From NCBI GenBank assembly GCA_006503475.1, contig RSEH01000381.1, positions 1-30,725 on the forward strand: a DNA stretch of 30,725 nt, given 5' to 3'. This document shows positions 8,486-16,575 of the stretch, in pieces. The DNA comes from Stentor roeselii (taxonomy: Eukaryota > Ciliophora > Heterotrichea > Heterotrichida > Stentoridae). The stretch's first letter is position 1. Each line of letters opens with the position of its first letter. The notes under the pieces are model-generated. The model did no database searches. It saw only the letters and a program-made list of their open reading frames with translations, and was not told the DNA's origin. A program made the position numbers and the translations under genes.

Positions 8486-11400
8486 TTAAAACTCGTTTTC
8501 AATTCTTTTCAACTCACATTCAAATAACTTCCAGGCCACTAAAGCTTCAAAGCTATTTGATTCTAGTTCTTTCTGAGCTTTTTCTAGTCGACTTAGCCAC
8601 TTTTCCTTCTCAATACAAATGCAGTTGCTTTTATTTCTGTCAATCTTCAAAGCAATTCCAATTAATTCCTCAAAATTCTCAAAAGGTCTTTTCGAGTAAT
8701 TCTTAACAAAGTGGTTTAAATCACTATCACTTAAAACATTCATTTCAATACAAATTTCAATAATATCTTCAAAAGCGACTTCTTGTGTGACAATATCTTC
8801 ACTTTCAAGTCGTGAGAACTTAGCAGGACAAATAAACCTAACAGCAATACAGAAGTCATATTGAAGAACAGGTGAATTTTCCTGATATCCAAGAGCTTGA
8901 AAGAGAGTTTTTGCACCTTTTACTATTTTCTTCTGGTGACTTTCATAAGCATCACAAAGGACTTCTAAGACGTATTCAAGTTCAATCAGCCCTGTGCTGA
9001 TCCTTTGTGGGTCAGGAATAGCTTTGGCCTCAACTGAGCTTATCAGAAGGTTGATAGAAGCTCGGTCAAGAAGACCTTCAAGTTTTTCTCGAAGACATTC
9101 AGCAGCCCGGTTGATAGGAAATAAATTTTTATCATCAGTTTCTTCATAGTTCATAGTGATTCCAATTTTTGAAGTCAGCATGTAATTTAAACTTGACAGG
9201 TAAAGATTTAAAGTAAATTTACTGTACCCTTCAATTTGGACCATTTTTCCTACTCCTGAAAGTTTTATAAACATAAAAGGCCGTTTGTAGGTCTTTACCT
9301 TGAAAAGAGAAGCAAGGAATTCCATGAACTTTCGATCAGTTACTTTTTTTAACCCGTATCTCTGAGAAAACTCGTCGTAACATATTTCAAGAAGTTCTTC
9401 TGGAGACTCTAAACTTGCCTTTGATACTGCAGAGGACAGGGTGTTCGCTATGATTTTATTTACCATTTTTTTTCCTGCTTTTGCCTTTTTTTCTATCAGA
9501 TCCTTCGATTTTTTTAGAAGGTTTTTCACGATTTCGTGAGCAGGACTTGGAGGTTTTATGAATGCCGGCTTTATTTTAGCGAATTTAAATTCAGCGAATT
9601 TTGTGAGTTCTTTAGTTGATTTTATTAGGTCTTGGCCTGCTGTTCCTCGACGGTATTTTAAATTGGATGAGTTGAAACTGGTTTCGTTTATCGCCGCTTT
9701 GCTGGTGTCTTTGTCGGAGTCATCGGAAAGAGAATTGTTTAATTCTTTTATTGCTTTGACGTAGCCTTCGTCGATCCCTTCTTCTCTTCCGATTGTTTTT
9801 CCTTTTTGTAGACCACTTGTCCTTCCGCGGGCGAATCCGATGTTATAACCGTTTTTCCAGACTTGTGAGTCGAATTCTTCGAATTGTTCGTTGGGGTCGT
9901 CTTCATCCTCATCTTCTTCTTGAATAGGAGTATTATTAAAAGACCTTCTCTTCATAATACTGACTGAATTTCTCTTCATCAATTCATCATTAATAATACT
10001 TTTTATCACATCATGAGAAACCGATTTTCTTCTCTTTTCTTCGGCAGTTTCATCAGGTTTCAACGAAAGACGTTTAAGAACTTTCTGAAGCACGTCAGCT
10101 GTCGACATCCTCCTTTTATTTGCAGGCATGAGTTCGACCGAGTTGCTATCTGATGAAGAGCTATCACTCGACGACTCATTAAGTTTTTTTCTTTTTTCTT
10201 CAATTTGACGTTCAATATCAGCCAGTTCTTTTTTCTTCATTTGAATACTTTTAAGAATAGAAAGAGTTGTCAGTTTTACATTGTTCGGCACTCCTGGTTC
10301 TCTCATTTCTTTTAAAAGTTGAGGACCTGACAATAGCAGCGGGACTGACCCTCGACGTTCTGAAGTGGCTTTGATGTTAATAATATAAGAGTCTCTTTTA
10401 CGTGCCGAGTGTTTTTCAGAGTTTTTCCTTGAAAATTCTTTCGAAGTGTCTAAAAGTAGCCCGGGTCTATCACTTGACTTTTCCCCGATATTTTCTTCTG
10501 AATTTTCTTTTCCTTTAAGAAGTTCTGGAGAAGAAGCTTGTATCAAGTTAATTTCTGGAGTTTTTCTCTGTTTTTTTGAATCTTGTGACTTTTTCTTCGT
10601 CGTTCGATTTCCTGTCTTAGAAACATTAAGTGAAACATTTGAATCACCTGATTCTCCAACGTCATCTTCTGAGATTTCTGTAAGATTTTGAATCTTGCTT
10701 AAAGTGTTTTGCTTCTGAACTCGAGGTGCCGGGTCTGAAGACTGAGAAGACCTTCTGATTGCCAAGTTAATTTTTTCTTTCAGGTCTTTAGAAGAAACTA
10801 TTTTTGTAAGAATTTCAGGTTTTGAGTTCATTTCAGAAGCTTCTGTGAAGCTTAAGTTTTTTGATGAACTTCCTGAGGACAGGTTTTTTTGTGAAGTCCA
10901 TTCGCTGAGGTTTGGAGGCGTCGGGGAAGCCACTTGGCTTAAAACTTTTGGAGTACTTATCAGTCCTGGCTTTGGAGTCATTGACTGGCCTTTAGGCTTT
11001 TTTGAGTTTAATGATCTTTCGGGTGTTTTTTCGTTTTGATTGTCTCCACGACTTCTAGCTCTTATTTTTTCTTCTTCTTGTGGCGGTAGAGCTACGTGAA
11101 GGGAGTTTTTACGTGGTTCTTCTGGTTTTGATTTTAGGTCTTTTTGTAACTTTTTGTTTTCTGAGAGGTCGTTTTGAAGGATTGAAGAATTTTTTCCTTC
11201 GTTTATTGTTGGAGCCTCGTTTTGCATTATGGGACTTTTGAAGTCGAAGCTAGGGTCTTGCTTTTTTAAGTACTCGTCGAATTTTTCAGTGTGGTTTTGT
11301 TTTTTTCCGATTAAAGCAGCTGTCCAAGAATTTTGAGAACCTCTGAAATACGACTCTTCATTATTTTCCTCTTCACTGATTTCAGCGAATTCTTCAAGTA

Positions 11401-12826
11401 GTTCATTTTCAAGAATATTCTGAATTTCCGCCATTTCACTATCATTGAACTCTTCAAAAGGATCAGTTTGCACTTCTTTATCAGTCATTTTATTTTCTTC
11501 CTGAGTTTTTTTATCTTCTTGTTCAAGTTTCGCCTGATCATTTTCAGCATTTCCTAAATTTTCAGCATTTCCTGAATTTTCAGCATTTCCTGAATTTCCT
11601 TCTTTATAAACATCAGGTTTCTGTTGTGTTGGAAACAAGAACTCATCATTGACAAAAGAAGATCGATTTGAATAATAAGAAGCTTCACTTTTATCAACTT
11701 TTAATTCTTCAGTTTGAACTTCAACATCAACGAGTTGAAGCCCGGCTTGATCCTCTTGAAATTTAAGACATTCTTCTCTATACATCTGAAGTTCTGCAAC
11801 GTCTAAAGCCTCACCTGATTCAATTTTTTTTTTCAACTCTTCAGGAAAAGCAGGTTCACTAGGAAAAAGGTCAGGTCTAAGCCTTGTGACAGCTAAATTG
11901 TAGGAAGAATTAAAAATCACTAAATTCTGATGATTTTGTCTACGAGAAACATTCAGCCATTGTTTTTTCCAGAGTTCCTGTTCTTCTAAGTAAAGTTTCT
12001 GCATATCTTGAAGTTTTTTCTTGAAGAACCCGACATCTTCTTGTAGATTTTTTACGATTTCTTCATGTTTTTTAACTAAATTCACGATTTCAATTCCTTT
12101 TGCATGAAGTTTTCGTCCAAGGTCCTCAATTCTTTTCTCAAATTTTTCAAGTTTTTTCTGACTGGTTTGATGAACTTCTTGAATTTTCTCGTCAGACTTT
12201 TCCTTTGCTCTGATGGCTGCATTGTGATAATGCGCGAAGATCATTTTCAACAGATTTCCTCGAGTCTTGCATTCAACCAGCACATGTTTCACGAGTTCCT
12301 GTTCACAAAGAATGACGACAGACTCGAAGTTTTCATCATTTTCGTATTTGTTTTTCATCTCAACAAACCAGTTCATCAAATTTTCTGCTTCTTTTCTGCT
12401 GCTTGGGAAACCATGGTCGAGTTTTTGAAGAAATTCAATTGTTTGCTCGTCGATATCTGAGAGTTTTTTTGAGTGGTGTTCAGAAGAAGCTGCTTTTAAA
12501 CAGGCACTTGAAGAGTTTTCAGTCAAAAGACCTTGAAACTCTAAAATTTTGCGAAGTTTTGCAAGGTCTGTTGGGAAGGACGATGGGGAGACCTGAGTCT
12601 TGGGAGAACGATTTTTTTGAAGGTGAGAAACATCTCGAGATGATTGAAGTTTTAGAATAGGAAGATGGGTTTTTAAGTCTTGACGGATCAGCTCGTTTAT
12701 TGGGTTTTTTGGAATTGATGATTGACGTAAAATGTTCTCTGATGAAGTGTTTTTTAGGTGCTTGTAACGATCTTTCAGTTGACGGATTTTTTGCTCGATT
12801 TGATCGGCTAGAGATGTTTTTTTCAT
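8486..12826 (-). CDS. Large coiled-coil and low-complexity protein, unrecognised
   Basis: 1446 aa, uninterrupted, from ATG at 12826. I do not recognise the family. The N-terminal part has a Gln/Lys-rich helical segment and a coiled coil at about residues 200-310. Next comes a long disordered acidic and Ser/Lys-rich region, which contains a triple repeat of NAENSG/NAENLG type. Two motifs there, VEVQTEE and KEVQTDP, resemble QT-containing dynein light chain (LC8) sites common in centrosomal proteins. At about residues 985-1030 is a Gly-zipper stretch, GYNIGFARGRTSG followed by further G-x3-G steps. The last 290 residues look folded and helical, beginning near YDEFSQRYGLKKVTDRKFMEF. A cytoskeletal or basal-body role would fit, but this is only inference. 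It is divergent from the gene at 13319 and convergent with the FKBP gene. Confidence 0.85.
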   Translation of the reverse strand: MKKTSLADQIEQKIRQLKDRYKHLKNTSSENILRQSSIPKNPINELIRQDLKTHLPILKLQSSRDVSHLQKNRSPKTQVSPSSFPTDLAKLRKILEFQGLLTENSSSACLKAASSEHHSKKLSDIDEQTIEFLQKLDHGFPSSRKEAENLMNWFVEMKNKYENDENFESVVILCEQELVKHVLVECKTRGNLLKMIFAHYHNAAIRAKEKSDEKIQEVHQTSQKKLEKFEKRIEDLGRKLHAKGIEIVNLVKKHEEIVKNLQEDVGFFKKKLQDMQKLYLEEQELWKKQWLNVSRRQNHQNLVIFNSSYNLAVTRLRPDLFPSEPAFPEELKKKIESGEALDVAELQMYREECLKFQEDQAGLQLVDVEVQTEELKVDKSEASYYSNRSSFVNDEFLFPTQQKPDVYKEGNSGNAENSGNAENLGNAENDQAKLEQEDKKTQEENKMTDKEVQTDPFEEFNDSEMAEIQNILENELLEEFAEISEEENNEESYFRGSQNSWTAALIGKKQNHTEKFDEYLKKQDPSFDFKSPIMQNEAPTINEGKNSSILQNDLSENKKLQKDLKSKPEEPRKNSLHVALPPQEEEKIRARSRGDNQNEKTPERSLNSKKPKGQSMTPKPGLISTPKVLSQVASPTPPNLSEWTSQKNLSSGSSSKNLSFTEASEMNSKPEILTKIVSSKDLKEKINLAIRRSSQSSDPAPRVQKQNTLSKIQNLTEISEDDVGESGDSNVSLNVSKTGNRTTKKKSQDSKKQRKTPEINLIQASSPELLKGKENSEENIGEKSSDRPGLLLDTSKEFSRKNSEKHSARKRDSYIINIKATSERRGSVPLLLSGPQLLKEMREPGVPNNVKLTTLSILKSIQMKKKELADIERQIEEKRKKLNESSSDSSSSDSNSVELMPANKRRMSTADVLQKVLKRLSLKPDETAEEKRRKSVSHDVIKSIINDELMKRNSVSIMKRRSFNNTPIQEEDEDEDDPNEQFEEFDSQVWKNGYNIGFARGRTSGLQKGKTIGREEGIDEGYVKAIKELNNSLSDDSDKDTSKAAINETSFNSSNLKYRRGTAGQDLIKSTKELTKFAEFKFAKIKPAFIKPPSPAHEIVKNLLKKSKDLIEKKAKAGKKMVNKIIANTLSSAVSKASLESPEELLEICYDEFSQRYGLKKVTDRKFMEFLASLFKVKTYKRPFMFIKLSGVGKMVQIEGYSKFTLNLYLSSLNYMLTSKIGITMNYEETDDKNLFPINRAAECLREKLEGLLDRASINLLISSVEAKAIPDPQRISTGLIELEYVLEVLCDAYESHQKKIVKGAKTLFQALGYQENSPVLQYDFCIAVRFICPAKFSRLESEDIVTQEVAFEDIIEICIEMNVLSDSDLNHFVKNYSKRPFENFEELIGIALKIDRNKSNCICIEKEKWLSRLEKAQKELESNSFEALVAWKLFECELKRIENEF
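11539..11600 (-). repeat. 18-nt coding minisatellite, about 3 copies
   Basis: A unit close to CATTTCCTGAATTTTCAG on the + strand is repeated in tandem three times with few changes, encoding GNAENS/GNAENL steps in the disordered part of the 1446-aa protein. The in-frame 18-nt unit can vary in number without breaking the frame. Confidence 0.75.
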
Positions 12827-13318
12827 GATTTATATTTAATTAGTTTGGGTATAGGATAGATTATCGTGGGGTTGGTTTTTAATTGAATTGGTTTAGGTTG
12901 TAATTTATGAAATGAAATGATGTTGAAGTGTAGAAAAGATTGGGAAAGGTTAGTTGTGTGATTATGATTAATTCTCTGACAATGAATTTATTTTACTTCT
13001 GATACCGAGACTGGATTTTAGGATGATCAACTAAACAAAAGTAATTCATTTTAAGTAAATATCCATCCAGCTGTAACAAAATCAGCTATAATTAAATCAT
13101 TAATTCTCTTAATATAAGAATCTCAAAAATCCTTAAAAAGGCTTCCAGTTTAAATAAATTCTTTTAAATCTCTTTCTTTATCTCATTAAGATTGAGATAT
13201 TTATGATTTTTTATAATAAGAAAATCAATGTAAAACCTCTGATTACTTGGTGATACCATTCAACTAGACCTTACTTGACCTCAAATTCAAAATCTTGACC
13301 AAAACATCCATAAATAAT
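12827..13318. promoter_or_regulatory. Divergent intergenic region
   Basis: AT-rich, about 490 bp, between two start codons facing away from each other. It must hold both promoters. I see no open frame, no repeat and no motif that I can name. Confidence 0.4.
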
Positions 13319-14479
13319 ATGGACACTCTCGAAAGATGGCAGTACAACCACCTTCATGACCTGCACAAAAAGAAGCTGGAAATGATCCAAACTCAAAGCA
13401 GCAGTAAAAGAATCGACAACTCGATTCCAGAAACTTTAAATATAAACCGAACAAAAGTTTCATCATTTCAAACAATAAAAAATCGTGAATTCCAAGACAT
13501 TTACAAGAAAAATCAAATCTTATTCGATGCTTTAGAGGATATCAAAAAGCGAAAAGTAAAATTTAACTAGAAACGAGCACCTTCAGTAGATGTTTTCACT
13601 CCTTCGTCTCTAAATATATACAAAAGGAAGAGAGATATTGAAAAAATCACGAGGGAAAATGGACTTATTCATCAGAAACTCACAAGTAAAGAAGCTACTC
13701 TTTCTATGAAACAACTTGATAGAGACTACCAGATTTCCCTTAAGTATAAAAAGAATCTTTCGAAAAAGTTCTTGATTGACAGTCCAAAAAAACCTGAAAA
13801 AAAGAAAAAACTACCAAAAATTGGAAAGGAAAAAAATAAGGACGTAAAAGAAACGAAGGACATAAAAGAAAAGAAAGAAAAAAAAGAAAAAAAGGAAAAA
13901 AAAGAAAAGAAGGAAAAAAAAGAAAAGAAAGAGAAAAAAGAAAAGAAGGAAAAAAAAGAAAAGAAAGAGAAAAAAGAAAGGAAGGAAAAAAAAGAAAAGA
14001 AGGAGAAAAAAGAGAAAATGAGTAGAAATAGTGGTAGCGATATTGAAGAAAATGAAAAAGCTGAAATTCAACAGGATTTAAAAGATGATAAACCTGAAAT
14101 TGATTTGATTCAGGATCCTAAACTTCAAGAAAATCATAAAAATGATGAGCAGAAAAAGAAAAGTCTAATACTCGATAGAAAGAAGTCAAGTGATGACCAA
14201 GAAATTACTGGAATATTGAATCAAAATGTTAACATTGATTTGATAAAAAAGTTTTCTTTAAGGGAGATCATTTCTTCTCCACAAATGTTCCTTCAGGATA
14301 AGCAAGACCTAAAATTAATAAAAAACAGATCCTCACCAGCGGAATCTAAAAATACTTTCAATTTCGAGCCTAACCCTGATCCTCAGATTAAAGCCTCAAA
14401 AAGCATAAAAAGTTCATCATCAAGTTCATCAAAATCCAAAAAGCAAATCTCAAGGAGTAGTTCATCATCAAATAACTAG
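13319..14479 (+). CDS. Lys/Glu-rich protein with possible CFAP97 (Hemingway)-like region; one 15-nt intron
   Basis: Two open segments join after removing a 15-nt intron (13556-13570, phase 0). Exon 1 gives 79 codons and exon 2 gives 302, total 381 aa. ATG at 13319 is chosen; the frame extends upstream only through a TTG. Residues about 75-140 read KRKRDIEKITRENGLIHQKL, then a stretch ending in YQISLKYKKNLSKK. This I-x3-EN-x2-L...Y-x2-N pattern resembles CFAP97/Hemingway ciliary proteins, but the match is by eye and modest. Next comes a long KEKKEKK tract, then an acidic/polar region and a Ser/Lys-rich tail. Splicing, not the identity, is the firm part: without it the frame stops at TAG inside the intron and no second start is plausible. 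The eIF2B gene begins 35 bp after the stop on the same strand. Confidence 0.8.
13556..13570 (+). other. 15-nt spliceosomal intron
   Basis: GTAAAATTTAACTAG, phase 0, joins codons for RK and KR. It has GT/AG ends and TTAA at positions 8-11, probably including the branch adenosine. If retained it adds an in-frame TAG. The size and pattern match two other introns in this window. Confidence 0.85.
13864..14018 (+). repeat. 155-nt pure purine tract coding for Lys/Glu repeats
   Basis: Every base on the + strand from 13864 to 14018 is A or G. The tract encodes repeated KEK and KKEKKE units, with a loose 18-nt period in which GAAAAG, AAGG and long A runs alternate. It sits inside the gene at 13319-14479 and stays in frame. 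Confidence 0.9.
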
Positions 14480-14514
14480 TCCATCTTTCAATCTCTCTAA
14501 TCTCATCTAAAAAA

Positions 14515-15564
14515 ATGGATCAATGGCTTGCTTCTTTTGAAGAGTTCATGCGTTCCCTGAAAAGAGGAGGAAAGAACGGTACCTACGAGTTATGCTTAAA
14601 AGTTTCGAAATACATAATGAGCCTCTTAGAACAAAAACGTCTGAAATCCGTGAAAGACATAAAAAACTCAATCCAGCTTCTCAACAAGTTCATCGAGTTA
14701 GCCCAACGTGTCCTTCCTCTGGAAATCACGATTTCCAACATAATCCGTCGAATTCTTCACATAATCCGCGAAGAAGCCTCTCACCGCAACCTGTACACAG
14801 CAAGTCAAAAAGGTCAAATCACGACTCTCACGGCACTTTTCAACCGTCATTCAAAGCCAGAAGATTCTGAAGACATTTCAGAGCTTCAAGAGTTTGTCAA
14901 AGCAGAAGTTCGAAACCTAATCGAAGAACTTGAGACTCATGAAAAAAATATATCAGACCAAGCCTTGAACCATATAAACAACAATGAAATTATCTTGACT
15001 TATGGTTTTTCGAATACTGTTTTGAACTTCTTGAAAAAAGCTCATAAAGCTGGAAGAAAATTTGAAGTCCTTGTTGGTGAAAGTGCACCTTTGCTCAGTG
15101 GACATACTATGAGTAAGGCTTTGGCTAGTGAAGGGATTGATACAACTTTGATCACTGATTCTTCGGTTTTTGCCTTGATGAGTCGGGTGAGCAAAGTGAT
15201 CATTGGCACCAGGGCGATTATGGCGAATGGAGGCTTGCTTACTGAAGCTGGCAATTATGGAGTTTGTCTTTCTGCACAGGCTCATTGTGTTCCTGTACTG
15301 GTCACTTGTGCACTTTATAAACTTAGCCCTTTGTACCCGTTTGATCAGGATACTTTTAATGAGTACTTGTCACCTTTTACTATTGCTGATAAGCCGGAAT
15401 TCGATGAGGTCGAGTTTATTAATTACAATGTACCGGCTTTTGATTATATACCGCCTGAACTCATTTCTTTGTATGTGACGGATGTGGGGGGAAAGATGAA
15501 CTCTTATTTATATCGACTACTTTCTGAGTATTACTCAGCTGAAGACTACAGCTCAGTCAATTAA
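14515..15564 (+). CDS. EIF2B2: Translation initiation factor eIF2B subunit beta
   Basis: 349 aa, close to the length of the human beta subunit. eIF2B is the guanine nucleotide exchange factor that recharges eIF2 with GTP in the cytoplasm; alpha, beta and delta form its regulatory core. The N-terminal helical domain has FMRSLKRGG and the IIRRILHIIREE segment. The C-terminal Rossmann-like domain has DQALNHINNNEIILTYGFS, VGESAPLLSGH, then ALMSRVSKVIIGTRAIMANG. The end, PAFDYIPPELISLYVTDVGG followed by SYLYRLLSEYY, separates beta from the alpha and delta paralogues. ATG at 14515 lies in AAAAAATGG context. The stop is 5 bp from the stop of the convergent TPX2-like gene. No intron is needed. Confidence 0.95.
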   Translation: MDQWLASFEEFMRSLKRGGKNGTYELCLKVSKYIMSLLEQKRLKSVKDIKNSIQLLNKFIELAQRVLPLEITISNIIRRILHIIREEASHRNLYTASQKGQITTLTALFNRHSKPEDSEDISELQEFVKAEVRNLIEELETHEKNISDQALNHINNNEIILTYGFSNTVLNFLKKAHKAGRKFEVLVGESAPLLSGHTMSKALASEGIDTTLITDSSVFALMSRVSKVIIGTRAIMANGGLLTEAGNYGVCLSAQAHCVPVLVTCALYKLSPLYPFDQDTFNEYLSPFTIADKPEFDEVEFINYNVPAFDYIPPELISLYVTDVGGKMNSYLYRLLSEYYSAEDYSSVN

Positions 15565-15569
15565 GTTAC
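15565..15569. other. 5-bp gap between convergent stop codons
   Basis: The TAA of the eIF2B beta gene ends at 15564 and the stop of the reverse-strand gene begins at 15570. The mature 3' ends of the two mRNAs must therefore overlap each other's coding sequence if either has a 3' UTR of normal size. Confidence 0.8.
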
Positions 15570-16517
15570 CTAATACTCGATGTCCATCATTGTGTCATTT
15601 GTAGAACTGGCAAAGTCAGTACTTCGATCTTCCAAGTGATTATCATTATTCCAGTCAAGAACCCTTTTAAAGTAAGGCATAGGCCTGGCTTTAAACTCAG
15701 CCTGCTTTCTTATAACTTTCATTTCTTCTTCATCCTGCATGGCTTTAAGCCTAGCTTCTTCTTCAAGATTCGCAATTCGAGCCCTTTCAAGTTCCTTGAG
15801 CCTTTCCTGAAACATTTCTCTATCCTTAGCCCTTTTAGTGCTATGCAGTTCAATTTCCATAAATCCAGTACTTTCCTTCAACCCATTAGAAACAAACGAT
15901 CCTTTCGAATGACTCCGACTGTGAAGGCTTACCAGGGCAGGTTCTTCTCTCTGAAAAGAAGAAGAATGTTTTAAACAAGAATTCGAAAAGCCCTGTCTCG
16001 AAACTTCTTCAAAAGTTTTTCCTTTCTTAGGAGTAATGCAAGGCTGCCATGGTTTTGAAAAGTCAGGCATTGGCCGAGCCCTAAAAGTCTCTACCTGAGT
16101 CATGAGCGGCTTTTTCGGTGAAGGCGACGTCAGGTTGAACTGCTGAGGGACAGTCACTTGTTTTTCAACTGGCTTCTGCAGGGTAAAAGGCTGGTAAAGC
16201 GATCGCGGGATTGGCCTTGCTCGAAATTTCTGCCTTTCTGAAGATTTCACGTCTTTTTCCAGGTTTTTTCCCTGCAGCGAGTTGTTTCGAGAAGACTGAA
16301 AAGTCGAGTCTTGCCCAAAGTCGCTGGAATCTTGCCACCCGCTTTGAAAACCAGAGAAGGCGGAAGTTTTAACTGCTTGGACTCCATTTTCCAGTTTTCG
16401 TCTTCGACTGTCTCCAAAAATGGTGCCAGTCGCAGGGGTGAATTGTCTTTTTTGAAGAGTTTCAGGCAAAGGATGGTCAAGGGCACTGACTTGGGCGAAG
16501 GGTAAAAAGTGATTCAT
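15570..16517 (-). CDS. TPX2-like microtubule-associated protein
   Basis: 315 aa from ATG at 16517 (MNHFLPFAQ); the frame continues upstream only to a TTG. The protein is mostly disordered and carries three spaced copies of F-[RK]-ARP-[IM]-P: FRARPIPRSLYQPF, FRARPMPDFSKPW and FKARPMPYFKRVLDW. The last copy follows a charged helix, about 50 residues of E/R/K-rich sequence. This combination of helix and KARPMP is typical of TPX2-family domains, which bind microtubules and promote their nucleation at spindles in animals and plants. Here the expected role is at spindle or cortical microtubules. The gene is head to head with a kinesin gene, only 58 bp apart. The family call is fairly secure; the exact function is inferred. 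Confidence 0.75.
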   Translation of the reverse strand: MNHFLPFAQVSALDHPLPETLQKRQFTPATGTIFGDSRRRKLENGVQAVKTSAFSGFQSGWQDSSDFGQDSTFQSSRNNSLQGKNLEKDVKSSERQKFRARPIPRSLYQPFTLQKPVEKQVTVPQQFNLTSPSPKKPLMTQVETFRARPMPDFSKPWQPCITPKKGKTFEEVSRQGFSNSCLKHSSSFQREEPALVSLHSRSHSKGSFVSNGLKESTGFMEIELHSTKRAKDREMFQERLKELERARIANLEEEARLKAMQDEEEMKVIRKQAEFKARPMPYFKRVLDWNNDNHLEDRSTDFASSTNDTMMDIEY

Positions 16518-16575
16518 TTCAAATATTAACGTACAGAAAAAGTAAAATGGAAAATCGACTATTATAATAAACCGA
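16518..16575. promoter_or_regulatory. 58-bp shared divergent promoter
   Basis: The start codons of the TPX2-like gene (-) and the kinesin gene (+) are only 58 bp apart, and the strip is AT-rich. Both transcripts must start from it, or each must start inside the other gene. This suggests coordinated expression of two microtubule-related genes. Confidence 0.7.

Noticed and set aside
13295-13318. Upstream extension of the gene at 13319
   Set aside because: It starts from TTG; the first ATG is at 13319. The same applies to the TTG extensions of the TPX2-like gene (16518-16583) and of the flippase (23524-23604).
13811-14071. Phe-rich reverse-strand open frame
   Set aside because: Antisense of the homopurine Lys/Glu tract; poly-Phe/Leu is what such a tract gives on the other strand.
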